DNA of 64,000 nucleotides from Casuarius casuarius (lineage: Eukaryota; Chordata; Aves; Casuariiformes; Casuariidae), in contig PTFA01000197.1 of the NCBI GenBank assembly GCA_003342895.1, positions 124,001-188,000 of the forward strand, in the 5' to 3' direction. The translations under genes were made by a program, and so were the position numbers. The notes under the pieces are model-generated. The model was not told the origin of the DNA and searched no databases. It saw only the letters and a list, made by a program, of their open reading frames with translations. Below, in pieces: positions 42,251 to 56,300 of the stretch (position 1 is its first letter; each line of letters starts with the position of its first letter).

Positions 42251-43080
42251 GCACCCAAGCAGGAGAGGCCAGGGTGAAGGCAGCTGCGCTGCTGTAACCC
42301 GGCACGTTTTGTGCTAGCGCGTTATAGCCCGGTCCTGAATTATGAAAGCACAGGCTATTAAGGCTATTATTTCCAACAGGACCACAGTTAAAAAAACTAA
42401 CAGACGGCCTTCCTTCTCGGCCCCTGTATTTCTTCCGAACAGGCACAATTACGCAAAGGCTCGTTATTTAGCCAAATTTGGGGGGAGGGGGGAATTTTGT
42501 CATAGATGGCAAAAAGCTCCTTCCTCACACAAATCCACCTTTCAGAAAAAAAATCTATGATTTATTTCAAAGCAAGACAGTGCTAAGAGGATTCTTTTTT
42601 TTTTTTAAGAAAAAGAAGATTCTTCTTTTTTAAGAAAAATGTCACCAAGATTTTTTTAATGTGGATATAACAAAACATTGCCTTGCCAGCCTTGTTCTGA
42701 GAAAAAGCTAAGTGGTTTTGACTGAAATTAAAAACAAAAACAAAAAGAACCCATTAAAACAGCTGAAGCAGACATGAGCTAGAAGATGTTGCCTCTAAGT
42801 CTGGCACAGTCAAAAGCAAGCAAAGCCAAACCTTGTGATGGGATGTGTCAAGTGACTTATAATAAAGAGGCAATGCTACTAGCAATGTCTTACATGTTCT
42901 GCACACCCATTGACATATTAATCTCAACATTAGTCTTTCCCAGGTAGCCAAGGATTTTAATTGCCAAACTTTACAGCTAAGTATTAAAAAGCTTGGCTAA
43001 GCAGCCTGGCTAAGCAAGAATTATTTGCCGTCACCTGAACAGGGTAAGCATGAAAGAAGGAGAACGTTTGGCTAGTATGC
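42251..43080. other. Non-coding sequence after the CpG island
   Basis: AT content rises sharply. Two similar T-rich/AAGAAAAA blocks occur at about 42.59-42.64 kb. No gene was recognised. Confidence 0.7.
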
Positions 43081-43089
43081 TACCAAGGG

Positions 43090-43360
43090 CAGAGTTTAGA
43101 GAAATTAGGTCAGGCAGAATGGAAAGAAAACTTCAGGAACCTCTTCCAAACAGTGAAATGTAGTCGTCTGTGGAATAGTCTCTCATGGGAAGTAATGGAT
43201 GCCCCATTGCTTAAACCATATAAAAACAGCTTGTACAAGGCACTGGAAAATGTACTGTAGACAAGAATCTCGCAGGAGCGGGGCTGGGCTAGAATATGAG
43301 AAGATGGATTGGGACGAGCTAGAAAGATTTTCCCATCTCTAATTCCTATGATATTTATTT
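43090..43360 (+). mobile_element. CR1 3' fragment, forward
   Basis: Blocks GGAATAGTCTCTCATGGGAA, GTAATGGATGCCCCATTGCT, ACAAGGCACTGGAAAATGTA, GGGCTAGAATATGAG and AATTCCTATGATATTT follow the CR1 3' end (GAAGTAGTGGATGCCCCATC, TTGACAAGGCACTGGATAAT, ATTCTATGAT) in order. It is diverged and on the plus strand. Confidence 0.8.
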
Positions 43361-45630
43361 TTTAAGAATTGACTGTAGTTGGCATTGCTTGAAATTCCTT
43401 TATATGCATTACAGAACCTTTGAGAGAGGCAGAAAATGGGGCTGGAAAGAGAGAGGTGAGTATGTTTATTTGATGATACAAAAAACAGAAGCCTGCAGCC
43501 TTGCAAAGGCCATGGAATTAGAAAGACTGGCTGAAGAGAACAGGAGGGAAAACAGTTCGAAGGGGTTGCTCCCACTTGGCTGATGCCTGTGGAGGTGAGC
43601 TCTGTTGAGGACACGGTGGATAAGGATTAGGTCTTAGGGGAATGGTGAAGAGGGCAGTGTTGAGAGAGCTGTGACCACAGTTAAGCGTATTGAGGTCACT
43701 CATAATCAGTCTCCAGCACTGGGAAAGAAGTGGGAAGGCTCAGATCCGGCTCTCTGCAGGACTCTCCTCTGCTAGTTTCCACTAGAAGATTTTGAGTTAA
43801 CATTTGATTATAGGCTTCTCTCCTGCCCTCCTTCCTTTTAAAGCAATAAAGTTTTCTGTTTTGCTTTGTTTCTAAATCAGCTTTCGAAGAGTTGGATTAA
43901 AACTGAGATTTCAGAACTGGTCTTTCCCTCCTTCATTAATACAGTCATGGATGCAACATACAGCTCACACCTCACACACAGCTCTGCTAACGCTTCCTGG
44001 TTTGGACTGATCCAGTACTCTGGGATAGCACCTCCCTCTACATTTGTCATACTCTGGGGCAAGTTTGGGGCAAAAGTGATGTTTGAAGTGCAACATTCTC
44101 AACAACACCATTCTGGAATTTACTGGTGTTTCTTTCCACCCCCAGTCTATTATGGATTTTAAATGTGTGCTTCAGAGCTTTGCTGGAGCAGATCCTCTGT
44201 TCCTGCCCTTCCATTCAGGGATTAAAATGCACTTAATAATTATTAAATGAAAATGAAACTCTGGAGTGACTGAAATTCCCGGCAGTTCTTCATAGCTACT
44301 TTTACAGCTAGCTTAATTTTGGCACTGAAGAACTGGAGACCATTCTTTTGAAAGTTCAGATGGAGTCCTCAGGGGACTTTGAGATCCTTTGGGACAGAAG
44401 ACCTACTGAAGTCTTTTTGCTGTTGCTAAAGAAAAAAGTATGGGTTGTAGATCAAACCTGGTAAGGCACAAGATGTCCCAGACAACACCAATTGCTGTTT
44501 TGGTGATTAACCTCGGTGAGCTGAGGCAAGGACATTAAAGGAGCCATACATCCTATCTGGCCTCCTTTATTGTATAATGGGAAGACTCCTGCACTATTGC
44601 TTATCCACCTCACGCCCAGGCTTTCACCAGGGCCCTGACTCAGGCACTCAGTTCACTAGCACACAGCTGAGATGTACATCCAGGGCAAGTGACTTCACTG
44701 CAGGCTGTCAGCCAGCTGTTCAGTCAGTGCTTGGAAAATGACTGTGGCTTGTGATAGCCTATTCTCCACCTCAAGAAAGTTTCTCTCTCTTTTTCTGAGC
44801 CCCCACAGCCCCTCTTTACTACTGTGTTATGTGTAGGCGCTGAAACTTCCCACAGAAGGGAGCAGCAGAGGAGTGCAGCTTCCATCTACCCTCGAGGTGG
44901 GGAGATTTAATCAAGTGCTTTCCAAAGAGTATAGAGCTCTTAACAATAACAATGGAGAGTAATAAGCCTCCTTTTGATCCTTAGGACTTTCTCACTGAGG
45001 CCTTCCCAGTAGTGATCACACCCTTCAGGAATACAGGTGCATCTGCTGGACACTGCAGACCCCTAATTTGGCGTCCTGCATAGCATCCACCTTCAGACTG
45101 GCTCTGGCTCTCATGAAGGCCATGGCTTCTGTTACATCTCTGTCTTTTTAGAATAAGATATAAACTGGACCGAAAGACTTCAAATGATAAGGAACTTATG
45201 TCCCTAAACTGTTCCATTGGCCAACAAGCCTCACATGTTCAAGTGCACACCTTATTTCTAGGCTGCTTTCAACTGTCAGCCACTGAGGTGATGTCTATAT
45301 TAATAAGCGAGGCAGTTCAAGCCCTGGACTTGAGCACTGATCTGCAATTTTCTGCATTGTTAAATTGTTCATGTGCTTCCTGGCAAGTTTTGTCTTGTGC
45401 CAGCTAGTACTCTCCTAACAATGGTGGGGCAGGGTCTGCCTGATATCTCAGGTCAGGGCATGGTTCCCAGAGGTGGCTTGGACAAGACTGCCTGTTTTGG
45501 AAGAGAAAAAATTTTATTCAGAGGGATGCTGTGCCACTTGCCCTCAGGTTCAGCGAACTGGACTGCTATATTTACTAGTGTAGGTGTAACCTACATTTCA
45601 GCAAGACCTTTTCTGCTAGGGTTGTTTACT
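43361..45630. other. Intergenic, nothing recognised
   Basis: No coding exon, RNA gene or repeat family was identified by eye. Open frames such as 43866-44162 have no recognisable homology. Confidence 0.6.
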
Positions 45631-45639
45631 ATTAGAAAT

Positions 45640-46600
45640 CTCTCTCCCAGCTAAAGTATTTGTAGATTGTGATTAAGTCAATTCATAACTTTCTCTTGTA
45701 TAAACTACATTTTGAGTCCCTTCCAGTTTTCAGCATCCTTTGGTGAATACAACCAGGAAAACAGAAGACAGTACTCCAGTATGACCTCACCAGTCATGTC
45801 TGTAATCTGGGTCCTTCCCAGTTTCCCTTTCTATATGACCATAGCATCAAGCCACAAAGTCCCCCTTCTTTCACCTGTGTACTTAATTTCTAAGGTCAGG
45901 AAGCCTAGGGGTGTGGGCCAACTGGGCCACACACTAATCAGGTACCTGACCTGAGCGCTCAGGAGACCAAGACTTTAGGGATACCAAACTTACATTTCTG
46001 CTGCTCAGACTGGACACAGCCATTAGTTGGACTGAAAACAAAGAAAATCTCCCATTTGCTATTCCCCTATACATATAGGGGCAATGCCTTTCTTAGACCG
46101 TTGGGGCTTTTAGCCTAACAATTATTTTCCATGACCCCCATATCCTCTACAGTGGCAATGTGTACCAGAGTATTGTCTCTCATCTCCTTGTCACATCCTA
46201 CATACACACTTTTTTCCAGGAAAGTAGCTCTGGTATTTCATTGTTGAAATGTGCTCAAATGATCCAGTTCCATCTGTATAATTTGAGCTGACCCTGCTGT
46301 GGTTTCCCTCTTCACTATTATCTGTATGACATGCAAATCTTGTCAGCAATAACCTAAAATTTTCTTGATAAATACATTCAGTAGCATCAGGCTAAGCATT
46401 TACCTCTGTAGTAACCCTCACTAGAAGCACTTGCTGATAACCATGACTCCCCGGCNGTACTTTCGGAAGTCTAACCACTGATCAGCTTTCAAGCTATATA
46501 ATACAGGTGGTGTTGATGATCTTTGCTTCTAATCTTGTCATCCACAAGAAAGTTTCCATATGATAACCCGTTGATGCTTACATGTCACTGTCTTGATCAT
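45640..46600 (-). mobile_element. Long ancient CR1 remnant, reverse
   Basis: A 0.9-kb stretch follows the reverse complement of an old amniote CR1 ORF2/3' region. Blocks seen in order: TAGATTGTGATTAAGTCAAT, AGTACTCCAGTATGACCTCA, ATCTGTATGACATGCAAATC, TTGATAAATACATTCAGTAG, CTGTAGTAACCCTCACTAGA, then CACTGATCAGCTTTCAAG. One N at 46456. It is heavily mutated and not functional. Confidence 0.75.
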
Positions 46601-49600
46601 TATGTCATAAAGCAAAAATAATTATATTTTAAGTGAATAGATGGTTTTGTATGTAAAGCATTGCTCTTGGACTCAGTTCCAAGTTTGACTATACAGATCT
46701 AAAGAAATGTCACTCAAGCGGTTTACCTCTGATCTTTATGAGTAAAGTAAGGCTAAGTCATTTCTGTTCAAGGGATGCTGAGAGAACAGAACCGGGGAAT
46801 CACTATAAGGAAGTCACTGACAGAAGTTACGTGAGCATGTAGACAGAATGTCACCATGTCATTACATCCGCACTCATGGCTTGAGGACACACTGATGCAA
46901 GCACTGCAATGTTACAAAGCAAATATTACAGAGTTTCAGCCTCACCAGCTCTCTGTGTAACACAGTTGTCACTATGCTTCAACGTAATTGTCACTAGCTT
47001 GCTAGGCAACCATCACAAAGTGGTAATGCCCTGTCATTATACTTCAGGACAGTCACAAGGCTAAATTTTTCAGCAGCAATCTTCAGGTATTCTTTTGTAG
47101 AGCCCTCCCTTGGCTGGGTAGCAGAGGAAATGGAGACTTTCTCCCGCAAGCAGTGTTTGCATGAATGATTAAAAAAAATAAAAAAATAAAAGCCTTGCTC
47201 CGCTTTGCAAGCACAAGTGCAGCTTGCAACTACAAAGCTGAATTTCCCTGCCATCAGAATCTTGGATGAATTTTCCTGCATGTCTGTCCCTTGTCTCTAC
47301 AAATCTTGCACTGTCTAAGTCAAGAGAAAAGTTTCAGAGGTTACAACTAACCACCTTGAAAAACACCATACCTACCACCCTGGGAGCTTATTGTCAGCAC
47401 AAGGACTTCCCCTTGAAAAATGACTGGTAACCTTCACTGGGGCACTACTTCTGCTTAGAGAGACAACTCCTTCCCTTCAGCAGAGTTAAGTGGCATCAAG
47501 TCCTGTGCATTTGACAAAGTTAAGAAAGCAAGAGATTTATGGTGCAAGCTCTTATCTCCAGAAACACCTTTGACATGCAGAACGTTTATTCACTGTGATT
47601 ACCTGGGTGGAGAGGTTATTGTTGCTTAAATTATTTACTTTTAAAACCACAGCTATTTGCCCCCACCCTTCTCAATCTGCACTATGCACTTAAGCACAAA
47701 CACACCTTAACATAACTGGGAGACACCAGGAAGGACTATAAAGAGCACTAGGAGGGTGGCTCTTCAGGGATACACCTGGCAAGAGACAGAGACTTCCACC
47801 GGGGCTAGTCATCAGAACTGAAGAGCAAAAAAAGTGTCACTTGCCTTTTGCTGTATGGGCTGCTGGACAGAGAAGTTTGAGGGGAGCAGAGGACATAAAT
47901 CAAGTAAGACTAGGCCTGGCAGAAAAGAATCATCCCTTCCCCTTTCCCTCCCTCCCCCCCTCCAGATCAGAGGCAGGAATGAGCTTTTCCAGTTAATTGA
48001 ATAAATACAGCTGCAAAAGCCTTGTGCATAGTCAATAGGACAGATAAGCTCTCTCCCGCCCCTGCTTGCAGGGGATAGATCAAGCTTCCACTTCTCTGTG
48101 CATCTCCAAGACTCTTGCACCTTTCCTTAACAACTGCCCGAAGGGAATGAGAAGCAGAATTGAATAGAAGAGCTGCATTTCATTTGGCCTTACGACTGTG
48201 CCCCCATCAGTGCACTGAAAAGAACCACGTTCAAGTGTAGAAAAGAGATGGAAAATCAGCACTGGATTAGTGTTTGGAAGGAATCTGTGTTCCCTGAAGT
48301 CACTGGCAACACTCTCATTGGTTTTTTATGGTGCAGGGTTACACCCATAGTCTTTGCCCCAGCCAAAGCAAGTTCATTTCTGGCCTGTAGTATGTTCTCC
48401 TGTGTCCAGTCCAGCTTTGAAGACGAAAACTGATAGGCTGGGCTTCCATTACTGGTCTTCCCTTGGGAAGCTATTCTGCACACTAACAAAAGTTAGCTGC
48501 TAGCAAAGATTTCCTGATATTCAACTGAAAATTTCCTTTCACTCAAACTCTTTCCATTACTCTAGCTATTTTCATTCAGAGTCTCTCCCTTAAGCAGCAT
48601 ATTCCACCCACCTCCATCCTTCCAGGATTAAGTTTCATCAGTGAATAAAAGCCCAGGTTTTCAGAAGAACTGCCTATCCCCACCCTGTCCTACGCTGGTT
48701 CACACTCCTGTCAAAAGGACGCATGCCACTTGCCGTTCCGAGAGAAGGAGCCTGATTTTAAGTGAAAAGAAAACACAGTTCCATCTGCAGTCAGTGGGAG
48801 CAACAGGACTGAACAGCTTACAATCCCAGTGTGACAGGCCTGGTTACCTCCAGAGGCAGGCCCTATTGCTTGGGAAGAGAGCTATGCAGTCATGGCCAGG
48901 CCAATCGAATAACCAGGATGGGAAGGTCAACATCCCATGCCTAGAAATATCCCCCAAAATATTCAAACCAAAGAGTATATGAAAAGAAAATGGCTTCTTG
49001 CCAGATAGACTCTTCTATTCTTGACTAGTGACCCAGATCTCTGCGGTGGCCACCTTAGTGATTACTATTGCATGTCAGCATCTACATCACATTTACCTCT
49101 AATCATAGGGGTGTCTCATTATATCTCTGACCAGCACCTAGCACCATGGGGCCCTGGCCTCTAGGCATTGTCACACTGCAGGTAACTATAACAATAATTA
49201 GATAATACTAGTTTGTTTCCTCAAATTGTTATCAGTATCAGGGTATCAGTAAGAGTAATAAGCATAAGCATTGCATTTCTCTTTTCTACCAGTGTGAATT
49301 TAATCCTACTGCTACAAAGACATCCCTTTGGATATATGAAGTCTTAGGGATACATTAGCTTTAGGCACAAGGAGCCATATTCCCCAAAATACATGCCTAT
49401 TCCAGATGTTCCAGTGACTATCACATAATGAGCAATTCTGGCATGATCAAAAAAAGGGTGCTTATTCCCCAGAGCTATTAATCCCTAGTTTCCTCTGCAG
49501 TCTGCTCAGGGAAGTAGTCAACATGCAAGTCAAACTCAGGTAGTAGATAGGCTGAATAGCCCAGATATGTGCAGACCACTACATAGGGCACCCTACAAAG

Positions 49601-52500
49601 ACAGAGTCAGACAGGTCCTTATGAAATATGTCATGGTTAAAGTAACTCTTGTTCAGCATTTTATTACTACCTTCTCAGCTAGGATGCACTAGCCAAACTG
49701 CCTGTCATTACATGAAGTAAGACAGGACAGCATAAANCAGATCCAGCAATAGTTAACTTTCAAAGAGGTAAATGCATGCATTTATTCTCTCAAGGGTTGA
49801 GAATCACAAAATGCATACTGCTCTTTTATAATATATTCCCTCACTTCTCAAATGCATGTGTATACACATACATGTATTCTTCCCATAATAAGGCTCGCTT
49901 AGTTTAAGAGTAAAAATTCACCAACCAACCAAGAGAATGGCTCCCAAATCATACTGATGTGGAAGAATATAGACTCTCTAATCTACTCAAATCTGCAGCA
50001 TAAGCAGCAACATCCAGGGAGATGATTCCAGGCAAGCAGTTATCCACTACGAGTGCAACAATTACCTCAGTGTGATGCTAGAAGGTAAGGTAGTTGGGCT
50101 GATCCACGTCCCAGAAACACCTGTGGCTACTGCACAGCCAGAACAGTGAGTTCCCCCAGGAAAAGGCCTTGTTACCAGGAGCAGGAAGCAGCTGATGTTT
50201 ATCAGAACACAAAAGCTGATAAGATCCCATTGGGAAACCAACAGGACACTCCTTCACCTTTTTTTTTAGGGAAGACACATCTGCTTTCCTTATGACATGT
50301 CCTAAAGACCAGCAAGCCAATGATCTTTGTCCCATTAGTCATGACAGGGGCATTTAAGACAATGATGAGTTCCTACTAGGCGTTTTAAAGCACTTAACAA
50401 TGCAGTCACAGATGAAGGCACATACAGGCTAAGAAAATGAAGCAGTAATAAGCCAGTCTCTGTTCCAAAAACTTCAAAATGTAATTCCAAATTGTCCGCC
50501 TTTCTAGCAATCAGACCTTAGATTGTATTACAGCAGTTCACTCTGATAGGGAAGGGGGGGTCAAAAATCTTAAATGTTATTCTTCAGTGGCAGAAAAGTA
50601 ACTTGGAGCCTGGGTGAGCTGTTCCACCGACAAAATGCAGCCCACAGGCCACATCGGCTGGACAGTTCTGACAAAATCAGTTGTGGATCATGGAACCCAC
50701 ACAATATTCAAGATAGATTTATTTAACTGTTGCTGTGTATGTATAGCACCACGAAAGACTAAACTCCCCCGAGCTTTATGTTACTTTTTAACAGCTTTCA
50801 ATGTGGGAATTTGGAGACCTTAAGGCTAAGAAGCCCTAAACCCATATAATAACTTTCTGTGGGAAAAAAATCTGTAATCCTGATGTGTGGCACTTCCAAA
50901 AGGATGTAGGGGTCACAAGCTTCTTCACTGACTGTCTCCAGAACATTCATTTCTGCCATGTATGCACAGAGTATTTAGAAGGTTACATGGGTTGGATTTC
51001 AAAGCAAGGAATGTCAAAAAAGCTCTTCCAGCCCTGAATGGCCTCCAGATGTTGGCTTTTCTTCTCCAGCCATGGGGGAGGGGATGCAAATGCCTTGTAT
51101 TTGTCTCACAAAATTAAATGGAAAAACATTGTCTACTGAGAAGAGTGGGCAGGGAGAGAAGGTGGAGTCAGAAATGAGGCAGAAGGAAAAAGAAAAGCAG
51201 AAGCACAGCTTAAACAGTTCAGGACACATACCATCTTAAAAGCATAGGTTCTGGGTATAGGTTGGTCATTAAACTGCATGGCAGGCATCAGCAATCAAGA
51301 CATTTGAAATGGAAAGGGCCCAATAAAGAAAAAGGTAGTTTTGCTTGCAAAAAGTGTATTCTCCCCCTCCCAGAGCTCTGACAGGATTTTATATTGTGAA
51401 ATACCCCTGGAGAGGCTGCTCAGCAGGCTGTGGCCAGGCTTGATGGTTGAAACTGCGCTAAGCCACAACTGACATATTTCTGTTGCCAGCACCCACAACC
51501 CCAGACTTGTAGTTGGTTATCTTTTCCTCTACAAAGATTGTCTGTGAACAGTTTAGACCTCCTTCCAGCTGATTCATGCAAAATTATTCTCCTCAATTGA
51601 AATTCTGCCCCAAGCAATGAATCTGTGCAAGCTGGAAAGACCAGAGTCCCTGAGGATAAATTTTACTCTCAGTTATTTCTGTAAATGCTCTACTCACTTG
51701 CAAATATGCAGAATCTAAACTTCGTTGCTGATATGGAACTTGGCATTCAGGTGAACTGCTTGGATCAGACAGCCAGAGCATATTTACTGCTCCTTCAGCA
51801 CAGGAAGACTATGTCCCTCTTCTATTTTCTAAATCTCTAAGGACATCTACTGCCCTGGCAAAGGTAACAGGCAAAACAATGCTTCTCTCATTTTAAAAAC
51901 CTGAGCACAATGTTTGCTCACTTTCACTCACATGTCCCCATTTCTGGATCATGACATGGCCAAGCATACCAATGCAAAGAACAGTAGGAATGACCATAAG
52001 AGATGTCAGCTGTCTGCCTGGAAGTTTGCAGCCTTTTCCAAGCTCACTGGTTTACTTTTCACTTCTCCTGTAACATCTGATCAGGTGTCAGAGAATAATT
52101 TCAGGAATGACTGTAGCAAAAACAACAAAAAAAGGAGGTTTTTGCAAGAAGATCTGTACTAGGCCAGACTGAAGATCTATCTTTTCTCTAGCAGTGACCA
52201 GGTATTAAGGGAAGTATAAGAAACAGAGCAAGTGTAGAATATATCCCAGTATGCCTGCTCACCTTCCAGCAGCCAGCTGTTTAGGACACTTCTGATGCAA
52301 AGATAGCATATGTGCCATTGCATTTATCAGTCACCAATGGAAACATGCTCCATGGATGTGCCTAACCCATTCATGCATTTGGCAGCTACAACATTCTGTG
52401 GCAATGAGCTCCATTATTCCCTGATGCCTACGTGGAAAAGCACTTTCTTTGTTTGCTTTAAATCTGCTGCTGGATCAGTTTACCAGGTGCCATTGGCTTT
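46601..52500. other. Intergenic, nothing recognised
   Basis: This stretch of about 5.9 kb has moderate AT content, one N at 49737 and a short C-run near 47955. No coding exon, RNA gene or clear repeat was recognised on either strand. Confidence 0.6.
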
Positions 52501-52529
52501 TGTGATATGAGACTACGTGTTAGCTCTCT

Positions 52530-53330
52530 GTTGACTTTCTCCATACCATTTGTGGTTCCCTTTCGGACATCTCTTTTCCAAGATAAGCAATTTGCACTGG
52601 CCTAGAAACTATCTCTACTTCTGACCCTTGTTGATGTCCTCTCTGTTCTTGCTGGTACTTCTCTCTGTTTTTCAAAGGAGTGATCAGAACCCTCATACCA
52701 TTCAAACTTTCAGCAAACCATGCCGTACACAGAGGCATAATCATGTTGTTTCTTCTGTACTCATTCTTAACATTTCTGTTTAACTTTTTGAACCTCCACA
52801 GATCCACCGATCCTTGAGAGAGTGTTTTCAGAGAACTGTCGACAACGATTCCAGGATCTCCTATCCTGCTGGCAGTAGCTGACTTACAGCCTTTCAGTGT
52901 GTCTGTACAAGTCAGGTTGTTTTCTTCCTTGTGGAATTCCCTTGCATTTGCTGCCACTGAATTTCAGCTGTCATGGACTGCCCAGTCACTCAGTGTCAAG
53001 AGAATTTCTGCAGCCCTTTGCAGCCAGCTTTATGTTGCCTCTCTGGAATAATTTTGGACCACAAGTTAACTCTGTTAACTTGCTGTTCACTTTGCTCTCC
53101 ATATCACTGCATGTTGAACAGCACAAGTTTAGCAAAGAGCCTTGTGGGGTCCTTCTGATGAGCTCCTTGTTGAGACTGACCATTTGAAGTGCTCCGGCTG
53201 AGGCTTGTTTTCTCATTCCCTTTTGGCAGAGCTTTTGACAGCCAGGGCTCACCTTTGAGAGCGATCCAGCACACATAACTGTCTGGCACCAACCTTTGAC
53301 AGATGCAGGGTGTTCACATGGCAGGTATGT
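52530..53330 (-). mobile_element. Ancient CR1/L3-like remnant, reverse
   Basis: Blocks GGATCTCCTATCCTGCTGGC, AGTAGCTGACTTACAGCCTT, GTGTGTCTGTACAAGTCAGG, TTTGCTGCCACTGAATTTCA, GACTGCCCAGTCACTCAGTG, ATGTTGAACAGCACAAG and GAGCCTTGTGGGGTCC parallel the old amniote CR1/L3 reverse-transcriptase-end consensus in minus orientation. The 145-codon and 96-codon frames here are relics or shadows. Confidence 0.75.
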
Positions 53331-56300
53331 GAGGACACTCTCTGTGATATCTAGATCCTAATCCCTTTAATGTCCTGGTCCATAAATCTAGCAAAGCCGG
53401 CATTGCAGAAACTTGACACAGGCACTTGCTTGCTTCTGTGTTACTGAGTTCTAGGGTGCATGAATGCCACATGGAAAGAACTGAGTTACTGCATAGAAAA
53501 GATTGTGACTTTTCACATCACTGGAGGATAGGACGTAGATCTGCTCCATTCCTCCATATCTCCTCCCCTCCCTCAACCTGCATCATTCCTGATGTGCCCC
53601 TTCCCTTTCTCTAAGGCAGGTGGTGGCAAACAAGAAAGCCTTGGGCAGGTTTCCACCAGCTGTGAACAAGCTGGCATACAGAAAGGCCCTCCTGGAGCCA
53701 TCCATCAAGAGTGGGATGGGTCAAAAATCAGATTAGTGGGTCAAGTGCAGGCACAGCACACTCCAACCTCCCGTGCCAAACCACAGGCTTTGTTTCTGAG
53801 CCAGACTCAGTCGGAGGTTTGTCACCTTGATGTTCCCTTCTGAAACACCCCAGCTCTTCCACATCTAGCCCCTCAAACTCTCCCAGCTGCGATTCTGACC
53901 AGTGAAATGTGTTTTCTCCCCCTGATTTTGCAGCTGTAAATAACCTCCTGGTCATGTGACCTGTGGTTTCAGGTGCAACCCTGTCTCCAAGGTGAGAGGG
54001 ACTACCTTGGGGGAAAGCAAATACAAAAGTATCCCAGGCATGAAAATACTTCTGTGGTTCTTGAGATAGGAATTTCTCTCACACCCATCCCCTGCCCTCC
54101 ATTCCTTCCCACTGTTCAGTACAAATGAAACCCAATGGCAACATCAGCAGATAAGTTTAGTCACTCTACCAGCTCGGTATCGATTATACCTGCAGGTGGA
54201 AACCAAGTGATCAAAACCAAGATGTCAGCTTTACCAGGGGATTCTCCCTGACTCCCAGTTTGGGCCTAGTGCCAGTCCCCACCCTGCTGCATTTCAGCAT
54301 CCCAGCTCTTCCCATGACAAGCTGGCAGGTGTCTATTCACGCAGAGGCATTTCGCTCCACATGTCTTTTGCTTTCATGGAAGGGAGAGAAATTCCAGAGC
54401 TGCTTTCCTCAGCCACTGACATTATGCAACCCAACACCACTGACAGCCGGGACAGGCAGAAAACAACAGCTTCTTTGTGTCTGGGTCAGATCCTTCAGTT
54501 AACTTGTTGACATTTCCCTACATGGCAAAGGGAATTTTAAACTACAATGGCAACCCGCTTTTTTTGTATTAAAGGCTCAGTTCTGCAAATAACACATGGT
54601 GTCTAGCAAGGCTGCTGATTGGCAGCCTGCCTTCAGAAATTGCTCTCCTGAGAGAAGAATCTCCCACAGATCTCCTGCTCAATTCAATGACTCTCTCCAG
54701 GCATTTTGGGAGGGACACAGTGTATACTCAGTGACCCACTCTGGTGAGCAACATCAGCTGCTGCTGGGACAGAATCAGTCCTTGGCCAACGCTGGGAGTA
54801 GGACAACCAGCAGCTGTCACTTGTGCCAGCTGTTCCCAAAAGACTGAGGGTGAGATTGGTTTCCAGGAAGTGAGAAGGTTGGGAATTCATGTCTCCAATG
54901 CACCCACATAACCTGCTCCCCAAAAAGGAGACAGCAGAGAGCAGTAAAACCCTTAGGAGACACTGAACAACAGGTCAGCTAGCAAAGATCTTTCAGCTCC
55001 CTTTCTCCTCTCCATAGCATGCAGAGGCCTCTGTTAACTTTCAGAGCTCTGTCATGCCCAGTGCTTTGCCCACGGCATACAGATTATCACTATTTTGAGT
55101 GATGAAGGTGGCAACACGGGACTGGAATGAGCAGATGGGAGGCAGCACAGGGAACCTGCATAAGCACCAGTGCAACACATGAGCATTCATTGCCTGATCA
55201 GAGCTGGTCTGCCCAGAGGCACTGCTCCTTCTGAGTCACATAGAGCCCATTCTCACTATGAAATTTGGAAGGCTCTAAGGAGATCACAACCTCTCTCCCC
55301 CTCTGCCCTGACCACTTTTCTTGCAGCAAAAAGGACTCCACAGACAGACAGACAGACAGACAGCTGTTGACAGTGTCTGCTGGGAATAGCTGCTCTGCAG
55401 GTGGTTCAGGAGGCAGAAGGGCTCCCTTCCCCCACCACTTGTGGCAAATGTCACTGGCTGTAAGAACTCTATCAAGCTGTGGTCCTTCTTTGGTCCTTGA
55501 TAGATTACATCCACAGTACTTCACAGGGGTTCCTAACACATGGCTTATTGCCCCTTTAAGTCACAATGATAGAAATGGGATATTGAAGTGACCTCTGTCT
55601 ACTCATTGCTCACTCCAGGACATGCACAGCAGCACTGTGAAAAGGATCAGACCCCACATTCAGAAGACTTTTGCCATATTCTTTTGAAAGTGATGAAGAT
55701 GATGGGGCCCCTCGGCCCTCTGTGTTTCACCCTGCCTCAGTACACTCATCATTCCTACCCAACCTGGCCACAGCAAAACTGCTGTTGCAGGTTATTCAGT
55801 CCGTGCCTCATGTTGCTCAGTTTCAGCCTCTACTCCAGTTTGGACCAGTGTTAAAAAGCAGACTCACCCTCTTGCATATCAGAGAAGATGTAATATTTGT
55901 TCTCAGTATTTGTTCTCTGTTGGCTATCCCCATTAAGTTGCTTCCAGTTTACTTCTTTTGTAAGTTCCAAAGGCTCCCGCCCTTTGAACAGCTAAGCTTG
56001 GGTTTATTTTTCCCCAGATAATAGGTTTGAATTTTTCCAGTTTGAATCTTGTGTTATTATTTCCTGCCCATATCCTGCCTTCAACACAAGGGAGCCACGA
56101 ATGTGGTGATTGTATATTATAAAAGGAGAAGGGAATGGAGTCATGAAAATTTGTGTGTTTCTGAGTGTATAAGGCACAGAATGGGAACATGTATGTATGA
56201 GGGGACGCAAAGTATAATTTATGTTTCCTTTCAAAAGACCAATGGATAGCTGGCAAGAAACAGAGAAGCAGTTAGCAAGGAAGGGAAGAGGGTTTAGTTC

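Noticed and set aside
55671..56021. Frame beginning near SFESDEDDGAPRPSV
   Set aside because: Looks protein-like for about 60 residues but no family was recognised and it ends in low-complexity intergenic sequence. No splice sites support it.
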